Below, piece by piece: positions 54,474-63,747 of a DNA stretch of 64,000 bases (its first letter is position 1; every line of letters begins with the position of its first letter). The notes beneath the pieces were generated by a model, which did no database searches, was not told the DNA's origin, and worked only from the letters and a program-made list of their open reading frames with translations. The position numbers and the translations under genes were made by a program. This DNA is from Photobacterium rosenbergii (GTDB lineage: Bacteria; Pseudomonadota; Gammaproteobacteria; Enterobacterales; Vibrionaceae), in the NCBI RefSeq assembly GCF_003026455.1, contig NZ_PYMB01000001.1, forward strand, positions 1 through 64,000, read 5' to 3'.

Positions 54474-55438
54474 GATATATTTCCCTGTTGTTTTTTGCCT
54501 TATTTTCAATGCCTAGTTGGGCACATGTAAGATGGTTTGTTAATTCTACCCAGTTCCCAGATGTCAGCTTACCTATTGATCCACTTTTTTATTCTATTTT
54601 GGTCGCTGTGGTTGGGTTTTGTCTTTTTGCATCCATTATTACCCGGCAGGGATTACTTGGCCCGGTAACCGCCAATCCTGTTATGACCGATTCCTTCTTT
54701 TTTTGGCGTGTTCTAACGGTAATTATGGCGTTGTTCTTTATCCTCAATGTGGTGCTTGGCGAATTTATCGCGCCTAACCTGCAACTGGATACAGGGCGCG
54801 AGATGATAGGTGTTTGTTTGCAAGTCGCTGTGGCGACTACCATGGTTTTTTCTGTATCTATCAGTGGCCTTATGATCCTGTTGATCGCACTCACTTCAAG
54901 TATATTGCTGCCTTTTTCTGCCGTGATTGACTATATTCCCGAGTTGTTCGGTATTGGGGGGGCGTTAATATTGATTGGCCCTTATATCACCCCCTTTGAC
55001 AAGAAGATGTTCAGTCGCTTTGTGAATTTCATAGGGGGACGGGGGAGCGCCGTAGTTTTGCTTCGTTTTATGCTGGGGTTACAACTGTTGATCTTGGGGG
55101 TGCACAATAAACTCATGTTACCGGGCCTGTCGTTAACCTTCCTTGAAATGTACCCATACTATAACTTCTTTCAGTTATTAGGTTGGGAAGCATTTAGTCA
55201 TTTGCATTTTGTGTGGTTTGTTGGTTTGAGCGAGTCCTTGCTCGGTCTGATGTTGATGCTTGGCTTTGCCAACCGGTTAGTCGTCGGACTGTTGGCAACG
55301 ATATTCACTATCACCACCTATGTAGCGGGGCCTACTGACTTGCTGGGACACCTGCCTATATTCGCCATTGCTTTTATTTTGCTGTGTGAGTCAGTGAACA
55401 AGTCATCTAATCAGCCTCAATTAAAGACCGCTAGTTAA
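54470..55438 (+). CDS. DoxX-like membrane protein
   Basis: 322 aa. Signal-type N-terminus (MRYISLLFFALFSMPSWAHVRWFV) then about 7-8 helices; the C-terminal half (LRFMLGLQLLILGVHNKLMLPGL; LVVGLLATIFTITTYV) looks like a DoxX domain. The start overlaps the peroxidase stop (ATGA), so they are co-translated. A redox partner or quinone-linked membrane component for the peroxidase is a guess. Confidence 0.7.
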   Translation: MRYISLLFFALFSMPSWAHVRWFVNSTQFPDVSLPIDPLFYSILVAVVGFCLFASIITRQGLLGPVTANPVMTDSFFFWRVLTVIMALFFILNVVLGEFIAPNLQLDTGREMIGVCLQVAVATTMVFSVSISGLMILLIALTSSILLPFSAVIDYIPELFGIGGALILIGPYITPFDKKMFSRFVNFIGGRGSAVVLLRFMLGLQLLILGVHNKLMLPGLSLTFLEMYPYYNFFQLLGWEAFSHLHFVWFVGLSESLLGLMLMLGFANRLVVGLLATIFTITTYVAGPTDLLGHLPIFAIAFILLCESVNKSSNQPQLKTAS

Positions 55439-55523
55439 TCTCCAGAATATATAGCCAGTCGCTAATGGCTGGCTATAAGTTGGGTCGGTGTTGCAGCATA
55501 AAATTTCACCAGAATGGTAACTA

Positions 55524-56444
55524 TCATCCTGACTTGAGAACTGTATTTACAGCTTCCTCTATCAGCGATTTTCCATACATACGAAGTGGGTCTAATGACG
55601 CCCTCTCGTGGAAAAGTATGCACAGGCTTTGTGCTGGAATAAACGGGGCAGGATGGGTCGTTACATCATATTGTTGGAAAAATGGATCTTTCGTCTCGGC
55701 TGCGAACATTAGCCGGTCGGTACCCGCCAGAGCCATGGCCGCAAACTCCATCGATGATGATGAAAAGGCAATATTCCGGTGCTGATGGTGCTTAGTAGCT
55801 AAATAATTCAACCATCTCTCTACGGCTTCATGGGTATTTACCACAATATGTGGGTAGTCAAAGAGTTGGCTTTCGGTGAGTGGTGTACAAGCCAAAGGGT
55901 GGGTGTTGGCCATGACAACTTGGTAGTTGATTTTGCCTAACGGTAAGGCGGTTACCTGAGATAAATTATCGGGTGCAAAGCCTATGGCGAAATCAAGCCT
56001 AGCTTCACGAAGCATTTCAGGTACCCGCTCATTCCAGTCAACTATATCTAACCTTACTTGGGGCAGTGTTTTGTTCATTCGTGATATCAAGGCGTGAATG
56101 AAACTACGGGCACCGTTGCGATGGCAAGCGATACGCAGAGTGCCCGTCGCTTTTAGAGGATCGAATTGAGATTCAAACAGTAGGTTTTCGAGCGACTGTA
56201 ATTGCGCTGTCAATGCCGGTTGAATTTGAATGGCATAAGGTGAAGGCTCTAAACTTCGTCCGCAACGGATCAGAAGAGGATCACCTAACGCATCACGTAG
56301 TTTTCCAAGCTGGTAGCTGACTGTGCTTTGTTGAATTTCCAGAATCTCTGCGGTACGTGATAGGTTTTTGGTTTCTAACAGTACCAATAACATGCGGAGC
56401 ATTTTTAGATCTAATGCGGCTAATTGTTCAAAAGCGTTGTGCAT
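55524..56444 (-). CDS. LysR-family transcriptional regulator
   Basis: 306 aa. N-terminal helix-turn-helix (LLVLLETKNLSRTAEILEIQQSTVSYQLGKLRD) followed by a LysR effector domain. Convergent with the peroxidase operon and divergent from the secreted hydrolase gene, which is the most likely target. Effector unknown. Confidence 0.86.
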   Translation of the reverse strand: MHNAFEQLAALDLKMLRMLLVLLETKNLSRTAEILEIQQSTVSYQLGKLRDALGDPLLIRCGRSLEPSPYAIQIQPALTAQLQSLENLLFESQFDPLKATGTLRIACHRNGARSFIHALISRMNKTLPQVRLDIVDWNERVPEMLREARLDFAIGFAPDNLSQVTALPLGKINYQVVMANTHPLACTPLTESQLFDYPHIVVNTHEAVERWLNYLATKHHQHRNIAFSSSSMEFAAMALAGTDRLMFAAETKDPFFQQYDVTTHPAPFIPAQSLCILFHERASLDPLRMYGKSLIEEAVNTVLKSG

Positions 56445-56583
56445 TATTTGTCCCTATCTAAAACGGCAACAGAATAACAATACAGCAGTATCAAAATTTT
56501 CGATAGCTGGTATTTTTCATATCGGATTGTTTGGATTTGCTTGTTTGAGAAAATATAACCATTCAATCAAAGAGGATGGAAAG

Positions 56584-57549
56584 ATGACAAAGCCCCTGAC
56601 TTCCCTTGTTTTATCAACACTTTTGCTATCCACTGCGGCTTCGGCTGAATTAGTCGGTGAGCATTTCACAGCTGAATTAGATATTCCTTATGGTAAAGGG
56701 TTGGTAACGGTTGATGGCAACATCACTCAGCGTGATTTGCTAATGGATGTTGTTAAACCCGCAGAACCTAGAGCAGATCAAAATCCAGTTGTTGTAATGA
56801 CTTTTGGTGGTAACTTTATTCGCGGTGGGCGTAATGATGTGTATTCGGTCGAGGGGGCACAAACGACAACCATGCGAGACTACTGTAAGTTGTTTGCCAA
56901 AGAAGGTTATACCTGTGTGGCTATCGACTATCGATTGTCGTTGGAGGAGCCGGTGCCTTCGAATATTGGCTATAGCGATGAGTTGCTGGTAGAAGATGAG
57001 CTGCGCATGAAGGCGCTTCATGACCGCCACAACATGCTTCGGCAGGGGAAGGGGTTAGAACCTCTACCGGATGGTAGCCCGATTGTTCGCAATACCATTA
57101 TTTCAGCGGCAGAAGATCTTTATCGTGCAGTGGAGTATTTGCAGGCCAATTCTGATAAGTACAGTATTGATCCAGAGCGCATCGCTGTCGGTGGTTTTTC
57201 AGCTGGGGCAATGACCAGCTTCAATGTGGCTTATGGGATGAATGCGCCAGTCAAAGCTGTGTTAGCGAATTCTGGTAGGTCGTTGGGATTTAATGTTGAA
57301 GCGGCAGCAAAAGATCGAGACACAACGCCTCCGGCATTGCTGCAAATGGGCCAGTATGACTTGGAGCCTCTTGTTACCAGTGTACGATACGTATTACCGA
57401 GCTATGAAAAACTTGGTATCGATGTCGATTTGGCTTGGGTTCCCGGTTTTGGTCATTTTTATCCCGCTGGGGCAATGGCATTAGGGACGGATTTAGCGCG
57501 GTCACCAATTATAGAGCGCATGGTTGCTTTCTTAGATACCCACTTATAA
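56584..57549 (+). CDS. Secreted alpha/beta hydrolase (carboxylesterase-like)
   Basis: 321 aa. Signal peptide (MTKPLTSLVLSTLLLSTAASA), then an esterase fold: VVVMTFGGNFIRGGR (oxyanion region), the nucleophile GGFSAGAMT and VPGFGHFYP near the C-terminal His. The Met at 56584 with GAGGA upstream was chosen because the longer in-frame ORF overlaps the divergent LysR start. It probably acts in the periplasm; substrate unknown. Confidence 0.78.
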   Translation: MTKPLTSLVLSTLLLSTAASAELVGEHFTAELDIPYGKGLVTVDGNITQRDLLMDVVKPAEPRADQNPVVVMTFGGNFIRGGRNDVYSVEGAQTTTMRDYCKLFAKEGYTCVAIDYRLSLEEPVPSNIGYSDELLVEDELRMKALHDRHNMLRQGKGLEPLPDGSPIVRNTIISAAEDLYRAVEYLQANSDKYSIDPERIAVGGFSAGAMTSFNVAYGMNAPVKAVLANSGRSLGFNVEAAAKDRDTTPPALLQMGQYDLEPLVTSVRYVLPSYEKLGIDVDLAWVPGFGHFYPAGAMALGTDLARSPIIERMVAFLDTHL

Positions 57550-57574
57550 CCGATGATTGGGTGTGATAAAGAAA

Positions 57575-57604
57575 AAGGATTGGCATTGCTGCCAATCCTT
57601 TCAT
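57575..57604. terminator. Convergent (two-way) terminator
   Basis: The perfect 11-pair stem AAGGATTGGCA / TGCCAATCCTT with a four-base loop lies between convergent genes, followed by TTCATTT. Confidence 0.85.
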
Positions 57605-57615
57605 TTCATTGTGTT

Positions 57616-58101
57616 TTACTCGTACTCAGAAGCGTAAGTTTCTTCGTAAGTGTGAGAGTAAAGCTCGAACAAGTTGCCGAACGGGTCTTCTAGGTAAACC
57701 ATTTTGGCTGGCTTGTTGTCATCTTCTGGGTGGTAGCGCATGATATCCATACGAACCTTACCGCCGAACTGCTCTACTTTTTCAATGGTTGCCGCGAAGT
57801 CATCAGTCTGAAGACAGAAGTGGAAAATACCGATGCGAGAGAAATCAACTTCGTGACGCTCTTGGCGCTCTTTCATTTCAAAAAGTTCAACACCAATGCC
57901 GTCGGTGGTTACCAGGTGGGCAATGTTGAAGCCTTTGAAGCCTTCACCGAAAACAGCGATACACATTCTGCCGATAGCGGTTTCACGTTCTTCGATTACT
58001 TTGGTGTTGCCCATGACAACTTTCAGGCCAAGCGCGTTAGTGTAAAACTCAACGGCTTTATCCATGTCGCCGACCATAATACCTACGTGATTCATTTTCA
58101 T
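57616..58101 (-). CDS. VOC-family (glyoxalase-fold) protein
   Basis: 161 aa with two betaalphabetabetabeta modules: NHVGIMVGDMDKAVEFYTNALGLKV in the first and FHFCLQTDDFAATIEKVEQFGGKV, VYLEDPFGNLFELYSH in the second. His and Glu at these positions normally bind the metal. The Met at 58101 has GGAG upstream; the longer in-frame ORF adds an unlikely leader. Could be a lactoylglutathione lyase, dioxygenase or fosfomycin-type enzyme; none is specifically supported. Confidence 0.78.
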   Translation of the reverse strand: MKMNHVGIMVGDMDKAVEFYTNALGLKVVMGNTKVIEERETAIGRMCIAVFGEGFKGFNIAHLVTTDGIGVELFEMKERQERHEVDFSRIGIFHFCLQTDDFAATIEKVEQFGGKVRMDIMRYHPEDDNKPAKMVYLEDPFGNLFELYSHTYEETYASEYE

Positions 58102-58350
58102 AATTTGCTCCAGGCTCTGATGACTTGCTACGTGTTTTGTACGTGATTTGTTTCGATGAGGAGAGTATATGGATAAACCACTATCAAATGAAATTATCAA
58201 AAATTATTTATTTGATAATTTTTGGTTATAACCAGGCGCTAAGGATAAAGCTGCATTCCAGGCCGAGATTGCAACCGGTCATATTGGACAAGCACAAAAG
58301 CAAAGGTGACAATTACAAGATACTCAAAGGAAGGAGAACCACTGTATCTT

Positions 58351-59508
58351 ATGAACTCTCTATCTATTCCTGAAGCTCGGAAACTGGTTTTGCTCTCCCA
58401 AGGCCTTCCTGCCAAACCACAGAAAGGTAGCGCTTATGCCAAGACTTTGTCGGCATTTAACCGGATTGGGTATGTACAGATAGATACGATTTCTGTAGTG
58501 CAGCGCGCCCATCACCACACGCTTTGGAGCCGCAACCCCGACTATCAATTGGGGCACTTGGAGCAGTTGGTGAGTGAAAAACAGGCCTTCGAGTATTGGT
58601 CACATGCAGCATCTTATCTGGTAATGGAAGATTACCGATTCAGTTTACCCCGAAAGCTGGCGATTAGATCTGGTGAGCAGAACCATTGGTTTAAAAAAGA
58701 CCGCAAACTGATGGCCAGTGTGTTAAAGCGCATTGAATTGGACGGGCCGTTAATGGCCAAAGATTTCGAGTCAAAACTTGCCAAAAGGACGGGGTGGGAG
58801 AGTAAACCCACCAAGCAGGCATTAGAAATGCTCTATATGCAGGGTGATTTAATGATCACAGAGCGTCGTCAATTTCATAAAGTTTATGATCTCACCGAAC
58901 GGGTATTGCCTGCGCATATTGATACCCGAGTCCCGACTGAGCAGGAGCATGCCCGTTACCTTGTTGTCAGCTTTCTAAAGGCCCATGCCATTGGTACCCT
59001 GCAGGAAATCACCTATTTACTTAAAGGGGTTAAAGCGCAGGTTGCTATTGCTCTATTGGATCTGCAGGAAAGCGGTGAAATTGAGAAGGTGAAAGTTAGC
59101 AATCTTGAGTATTACGTTCTTCAAGAGTCACTGGCTCTGCTTGACCAGCGGCTTTCACGTAAAACGGCAAAGATCCTTTCTCCGTTTGATAATTTGCTGA
59201 TCCAAAGAGGCCGCGCAAGCTCGATCTTCAACTTCGATTATCAATTGGAATGTTATGTCCCAGCAGCAAAGCGTAAATTTGGCTATTTCTGCCTGCCGAT
59301 TTTGTGGGGTGGTAGGTTGGTTGCCAGAGCCGACTGTAAAGTGGATAAGAAGAATTCGAGGCTTGATGTGATCCACTTGTTCCTGGAAAACTCACTGAAA
59401 GCGAAAGAGGCTTTCATTGAGGCACTCGATCAAGAGTTGCAGGCCTTTGCTGCATTTAACCAATGCGGTGGATATGCTATAGCAAAAACGTCCACCACAC
59501 CGTATTAG
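58351..59508 (+). CDS. AlkX/YcaQ-type DNA glycosylase (HTH_42 family)
   Basis: 385 aa. N-terminal winged helices with the catalytic motif VQID (Gln43-Asp45), the QxD form of E. coli YcaQ/AlkX rather than QxQ of AlkZ. Later EYWSHAASYLV, YDLTERVLP, LSPFDNLLIQRGRA and LECYVPAAKRKFGYFCLPIL follow the YcaQ order. Such enzymes open DNA interstrand crosslinks. I start at Met 58351 by alignment, although a GTG at 58306 is also in frame and the good GGAGA site is rather far upstream of 58351. Confidence 0.83.
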   Translation: MNSLSIPEARKLVLLSQGLPAKPQKGSAYAKTLSAFNRIGYVQIDTISVVQRAHHHTLWSRNPDYQLGHLEQLVSEKQAFEYWSHAASYLVMEDYRFSLPRKLAIRSGEQNHWFKKDRKLMASVLKRIELDGPLMAKDFESKLAKRTGWESKPTKQALEMLYMQGDLMITERRQFHKVYDLTERVLPAHIDTRVPTEQEHARYLVVSFLKAHAIGTLQEITYLLKGVKAQVAIALLDLQESGEIEKVKVSNLEYYVLQESLALLDQRLSRKTAKILSPFDNLLIQRGRASSIFNFDYQLECYVPAAKRKFGYFCLPILWGGRLVARADCKVDKKNSRLDVIHLFLENSLKAKEAFIEALDQELQAFAAFNQCGGYAIAKTSTTPY

Positions 59509-59810
59509 TAATCGTTACTTCTCTGGTACTTCGATTTTCGCAACAGCATTTTTTCTAAATCCTGAATCGCCGTCGAAAGTTTGATACCGCAAGTAATCAA
59601 TCCATGCTCATGAAACAAGATCGAAGGGATCCGCTTTAAATTGTACTTAGAGCAATTAGCAGCGGTCGTGATGATAACTTCCACTCCGGCGATTTCTGTG
59701 TCATGTAACCAGTTCAACTGATGTTCTGAGCAAACTATGGTTACCCGGCCCACATTCTCTGGCTGCCAACGATGACTATACATCGAATCTTGAGTCTGTA
59801 AATTCGACAT
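59505..59810 (-). CDS. Small hypothetical protein
   Basis: 101 aa. It has alternating strands and helices (VGRVTIVCSEHQLNWL; VEVIITTAANCSKYNL; RIPSILFHEHGLITCG) that suggest a thioredoxin-like or small alpha/beta fold, with RIPSILF like a cis-Pro segment, but no CxxC. The stop overlaps the glycosylase stop by four bases (convergent). No family recognised. Confidence 0.5.
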   Translation of the reverse strand: MSNLQTQDSMYSHRWQPENVGRVTIVCSEHQLNWLHDTEIAGVEVIITTAANCSKYNLKRIPSILFHEHGLITCGIKLSTAIQDLEKMLLRKSKYQRSNDY

Positions 59811-59882
59811 GACATCCCTTAGTTATTTTTGATACCTATAATTATTTTACTTTCTTTCTAAGGAGTTAAAGTTAGAGTTATG

Positions 59883-61388
59883 TCATTTGATGTATTGTTG
59901 GTTAACAAGCTCTGCTAGCCTTTCAACCGAGCACCAGTCGAAAACGATGGGGCAATCCTCATGCTTTTGATATAAGCCCGACGAGATGTATTTCCCGGAA
60001 AAGTTATAGATATAACGAAAAATGCTGATCAATTGCACAAGTTGAGCATGGCTGATTTTTTTGCGGGCCGATGCAGGAAGCCACATATCGAAGAGATACC
60101 AGAACTGCTGGTGCCAATCTGGGCGGGTAGGGGTGACTGTTTGTATGAGTGAATGGTCAATTTCCGCGTTTTGGGTCAGCACACCAATCCCAAGTTGCCA
60201 GTGATCATTTTGATATTGATGGCTGAACTGGTGCCACTTTTCATGCCACCAACTGAGTTTTTTTGTATTGCTGGCTGAAGCACCAGCCAGTGATGCTGGC
60301 GACTGGCAGCGAAAAGTATGTAAATAGTATAAATTTACCGCTCCATCGGCGGCCGCAGTATTTGGTTTGACTTGATCGGCAAAAGCGGTGATTGCAGCAC
60401 CTCTAATGAAACTTTCGTGTTCTAGCACCAGGCTTATATTTTGCTTTTCAGAGAGGCGTAGCCTGAGGTTCTGCATATGGGCGTGGGCTGCGTAAACAGG
60501 GCGCAGTAGTGTCCCTTCGTTGGATTTAGCGAATTCTCTTGTGCAGTACGCCAATTTGTCAAACTGCTGGCGAGACATGATTTTGTGGTAAGTCTGTTTA
60601 GCCGTTTCCAAAATATTGTGTGAGGGCAAGACGGGCTGCTCAATCTCATCAAGCGTATATTCTCCCAGCTCTTCGCAAGCCTGTCCCAAGTCCTGCTCCG
60701 CTTTGCTTTGGGGTAAAAGGTTATCGCTTATCAAAAACTGATAACCCGTTTGGTTATCTACCGTTGAAAGTAGCCAGCAATCAAGGCCAAGATGCTTTAC
60801 GCTCGTTAAGCCCGAACGGCAGCGTAAAACATGGCTACGGGTGTGAAGGGACAAGGATTGCTGCTCGTTAAGCCACTTCTCTTCATATAGGGCACTGAAC
60901 GTTTCAAGTAATAGGGCGAGCTTGTGGAGGCGTTGATAAAAGAGCTTCTTGTTTAAGTTTGATTGAGTTAATAACTCGCCTGCCGCGGTACCTGATTCTA
61001 GTAAAGCCATTAATGGCTGCAGAGTGTTGGCTAATTTTTGCGGGTTGGTCAAGCTTGCAACCGTATGGCAATGGCGACACTGGACTCGCAGGGTGCCGAT
61101 TCGGGTTTTATCATATAACCGCCAATTGTTATGGCTCGCTAAGGAAATGCTTTGTTGGCATTTACATTGGGGGGCAAACTGAGAGATTGCATTATGGCGT
61201 TGTCTGTCGATGTGATAGGCAAGGCCCAAAATGGGTTGGTTGAGAAGTTTGGGCGGATAAGCGCCACAACTTGGGCAGAAATAAGCTGGGTAACCCAAGC
61301 GTGTTGATGGAGTGTAGAGGCTAAGATCTGGGTTGCCGAGGTTCTCACAACCAAAAGATTTACAGCCGTTATATTCAGTTCGAAACAC
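59883..61388 (-). CDS. Large hypothetical protein with Cys-rich zinc-ribbon-like N-terminus
   Basis: 501 aa. The N-terminus has paired cysteines: Cys9 and Cys14, Cys38 and Cys41 (FCPSCGAYPP), then CKCQQ and VQCRHCH. Such spacing is typical of zinc-ribbon DNA-binding domains, and the beginning resembles some transposase-linked ribbons. The rest is helical (long leucine-rich stretches) with no DDE or Tyr-recombinase pattern that I could see. A possible DNA-binding protein or decayed transposase relative; not assigned. Confidence 0.55.
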   Translation of the reverse strand: MFRTEYNGCKSFGCENLGNPDLSLYTPSTRLGYPAYFCPSCGAYPPKLLNQPILGLAYHIDRQRHNAISQFAPQCKCQQSISLASHNNWRLYDKTRIGTLRVQCRHCHTVASLTNPQKLANTLQPLMALLESGTAAGELLTQSNLNKKLFYQRLHKLALLLETFSALYEEKWLNEQQSLSLHTRSHVLRCRSGLTSVKHLGLDCWLLSTVDNQTGYQFLISDNLLPQSKAEQDLGQACEELGEYTLDEIEQPVLPSHNILETAKQTYHKIMSRQQFDKLAYCTREFAKSNEGTLLRPVYAAHAHMQNLRLRLSEKQNISLVLEHESFIRGAAITAFADQVKPNTAAADGAVNLYYLHTFRCQSPASLAGASASNTKKLSWWHEKWHQFSHQYQNDHWQLGIGVLTQNAEIDHSLIQTVTPTRPDWHQQFWYLFDMWLPASARKKISHAQLVQLISIFRYIYNFSGKYISSGLYQKHEDCPIVFDWCSVERLAELVNQQYIK

Positions 61389-61415
61389 CTGGTACCCGTA
61401 AATGTCGTCGCAAGC

Positions 61416-61437
61416 AAGGGCGGTAACTACCGCCCTT
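61416..61437 (-). other. Hairpin between the 5'-nucleotidase and the Cys-rich protein gene
   Basis: The perfect stem AAGGGCGGT / ACCGCCCTT with a four-base loop lies after the nucleotidase stop. It lacks a T run, so it is a weak terminator at most. Confidence 0.5.
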
Positions 61438-61486
61438 ATCTATCAGTGGCTCAATCTATTTCTATTTTAACGCGATATAGGTGAAG

Positions 61487-63049
61487 TTACTTTTCGCTGA
61501 CGTCAATTTGTCTACCCAGTTCAGGGACTGAGACAGTCTTTGTCTGCTTGAAAGCGTCGATTAATACCTGCATTACCAGATCGCCCTGAGATTCAAGCTT
61601 ACCTTCAGCGAAGACATGGTATCCATCACCTCCGCTTGCAGCATATGAGTAGGTAGCGACTCGGTATGATTTGGCTGGATCAACCGCTTCGCCATTGATA
61701 TCTAAGCTGAGCAAGCGTTGGTTCTCAGGTTTGGTGCTATCATAAGTGGCTTCAATACCGGCGAACTGGGCAAGGCCATAAGGTAAGGTATAGCTATATT
61801 CCAGTAACTCTTTAACCTGGGCGCCGGTGAGGGAAACCACCGAGAGTGTGTCGGTGAATGGGAAAACGTTCATGACGTTTTCCATGGTTATCGGACCTTG
61901 GTTTAGGTCAACACGGATACTACCTGAGCTGATCATGGCAATATCTGCGTTGCCCGCTTCTTTCATCATATCTGCAACTAGGTTACCGATATTCGACTCA
62001 CGGTAATAACGGCGGAAAGCAGTTGCATCAATGGTTGCTAATTCTTCAGCTAGCTGAGGGTATTGTTGGCGTGCGTCCTCGATAAGTTGGCTAGTTTTAG
62101 GATCTCGCGCTAATTTATCCGATTCGACTGGGATCAGTTTGCCGTCCAGTAATTTTACCGAGTTTTTATCAGTGTCGATTTCGAACTTGGTGTAGCCTAG
62201 GTATTTGCCCTGTCCGAAGGTCAAACCAATAACCGTACCGGTTTCTGGGTGGACAACAGGTTCCCACAGGCCGTGATCCGAGTGACCGCCGAAGATGACA
62301 TCAACTCCTTTGAGTTTACCCGCCATTTCATAATCTTCTTCGAAACCACGCTGTACTTCCGGATCGGCTTCTTTGTCAGTTTGCATCGGGGCGGTTTTGT
62401 TCTGGTGGGTCAGGACAACTACCATATCGACTTCATCACGGATCTCATCGACCCAATATTGTGCGGTTTCGATAGGATCCTTAATTGTCAGACCTTTGCG
62501 GTTGCCTTTCCACATGGTGTTGTAAAATGCATCGATACCCATTACGCCGACAACACCAATTCTTACCCCGTCACGTTCAAGGATGGTGTAAGGCTGGGCA
62601 AATTGCACATCACCGTTTTCATACACAATGTTGGCATTCAAAACCGGGAATCGTGCACGAGGCATGGTGTCACGCAATGACTCCCAGCCATATTCGAATT
62701 CGTGGTTACCCAGAGTGATTACGTCATAACCCATCGCACTGTAAAGGTCGAAAGAAAGTTTGCCGAGGGTTTTCTTAGACAATGAGCCAGTATAAATATC
62801 ACCAGCATCAAGCAAAAAGCTGGTTGCTTCTTCGGCTTGAACTTGTTTGATCAGTGTCGCAAGGTATGGAATGCCGCCAATTCGGGTAATGTCTTCATTC
62901 CAGAAAGCATCGACAGGCTCGTAAACACTTTCGATATCATTGGTGTGAAGCAGGGTGACTTCTTTTATTTCGGCCAAAGACAGTGATGAGAAACCGGCCA
63001 GAGATAGCATCATTGCTACGGCTAGTGGTTTGCGTGGAGTAAGTTTCAT
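61487..63049 (-). CDS. Periplasmic bifunctional metallophosphatase/5'-nucleotidase
   Basis: 520 aa. Signal peptide (residues 1-26, cleavage after LSLA). Metallophosphatase motifs: LLHTNDIES, DAGDIYTGS, LGNHEFEYG, TLTHQN-type and GGHSDHGL. The C-terminal 5'-nucleotidase domain has NIGNLVADMM and ISSGSIRVDLNQG, and YAASGGDGYHVF for base stacking. It hydrolyses nucleotides or UDP-sugars in the periplasm, as in UshA. An isolated gene with its own short promoter region upstream. Confidence 0.9.
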   Translation of the reverse strand: MKLTPRKPLAVAMMLSLAGFSSLSLAEIKEVTLLHTNDIESVYEPVDAFWNEDITRIGGIPYLATLIKQVQAEEATSFLLDAGDIYTGSLSKKTLGKLSFDLYSAMGYDVITLGNHEFEYGWESLRDTMPRARFPVLNANIVYENGDVQFAQPYTILERDGVRIGVVGVMGIDAFYNTMWKGNRKGLTIKDPIETAQYWVDEIRDEVDMVVVLTHQNKTAPMQTDKEADPEVQRGFEEDYEMAGKLKGVDVIFGGHSDHGLWEPVVHPETGTVIGLTFGQGKYLGYTKFEIDTDKNSVKLLDGKLIPVESDKLARDPKTSQLIEDARQQYPQLAEELATIDATAFRRYYRESNIGNLVADMMKEAGNADIAMISSGSIRVDLNQGPITMENVMNVFPFTDTLSVVSLTGAQVKELLEYSYTLPYGLAQFAGIEATYDSTKPENQRLLSLDINGEAVDPAKSYRVATYSYAASGGDGYHVFAEGKLESQGDLVMQVLIDAFKQTKTVSVPELGRQIDVSEK

Positions 63050-63291
63050 AATGTTACGCTCGCGTCAGTTGATCGTTTGCTTGGTGGAGATGGAGCGACT
63101 TTAGTGATAATTTTGACTAAAAAGTTTGAGCGGTGTCACGCAATAAAGGCTGTTTTGAAGGCCCTCGTAGAGAAGTTACCTTTTGAGTGAAGGTGACTAC
63201 AAGGCATGGAGACAATGCAGAAAAGGGAAGAAGGGGGGATGTAGAGAGGCTGCACTGTTCTGGAGGCAACCTCTAAAAATGTTGTGTAGGG

Positions 63292-63747
63292 TTAAACGAC
63301 AGCAGCTTGGTAATCAGCAAATCGAATCCCCATTGCACTTAAGCTTGATTTGATCAGTTGCAGGTCGATGAACTGGAAGTCACGGTTTTGCTTCTCTGGG
63401 AACAGGCGATGAATGTCTGCGGCAGTTAACGTCATATGATCCGGGTTGGGTTGACACAGGATTTGGTAGCGTTCGATGGCCTGCTCAATGGTATTGAGCG
63501 AATCCATGTCGAGTCCCTCTTGCTGGTTGAGCAGTACAATGCTCCGGTAAGGTGTTTCGTGTGGTTTAACGCTACCCGCCAAAGGGTGGGAGACAAGCCG
63601 CGCCCCAAGATGGATTTTGTCACGGGTTAAAGTCAGTACATCCAGAATATGATCACGATGTGTGATAGTGACGTGGTTTGATAAGGTCGCAAGGCTCAAG
63701 TTGTTGCTGATAATTTCTAATCTGTCGTATCTCACGTTCTTGTCCAT
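63292..63747 (-). CDS. grdX: GrdX-family protein
   Basis: 151 aa. The core ARLVSHPLAGSVKPHETPYRSIVLL is the GrdX signature, and LDMDSLNTIEQAIERYQ follows as in clostridial GrdX, which is usually the first or an early gene of grd operons. Function of GrdX is unknown. Here it is detached by about 11 kb from grdB, on the minus strand next to the nucleotidase. The Met at 63747 begins MDKNVRYDRLEIISNN; an in-frame GTG at 63795 is the alternative start. The ribosome site is weak. Confidence 0.83.
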   Translation of the reverse strand: MDKNVRYDRLEIISNNLSLATLSNHVTITHRDHILDVLTLTRDKIHLGARLVSHPLAGSVKPHETPYRSIVLLNQQEGLDMDSLNTIEQAIERYQILCQPNPDHMTLTAADIHRLFPEKQNRDFQFIDLQLIKSSLSAMGIRFADYQAAVV

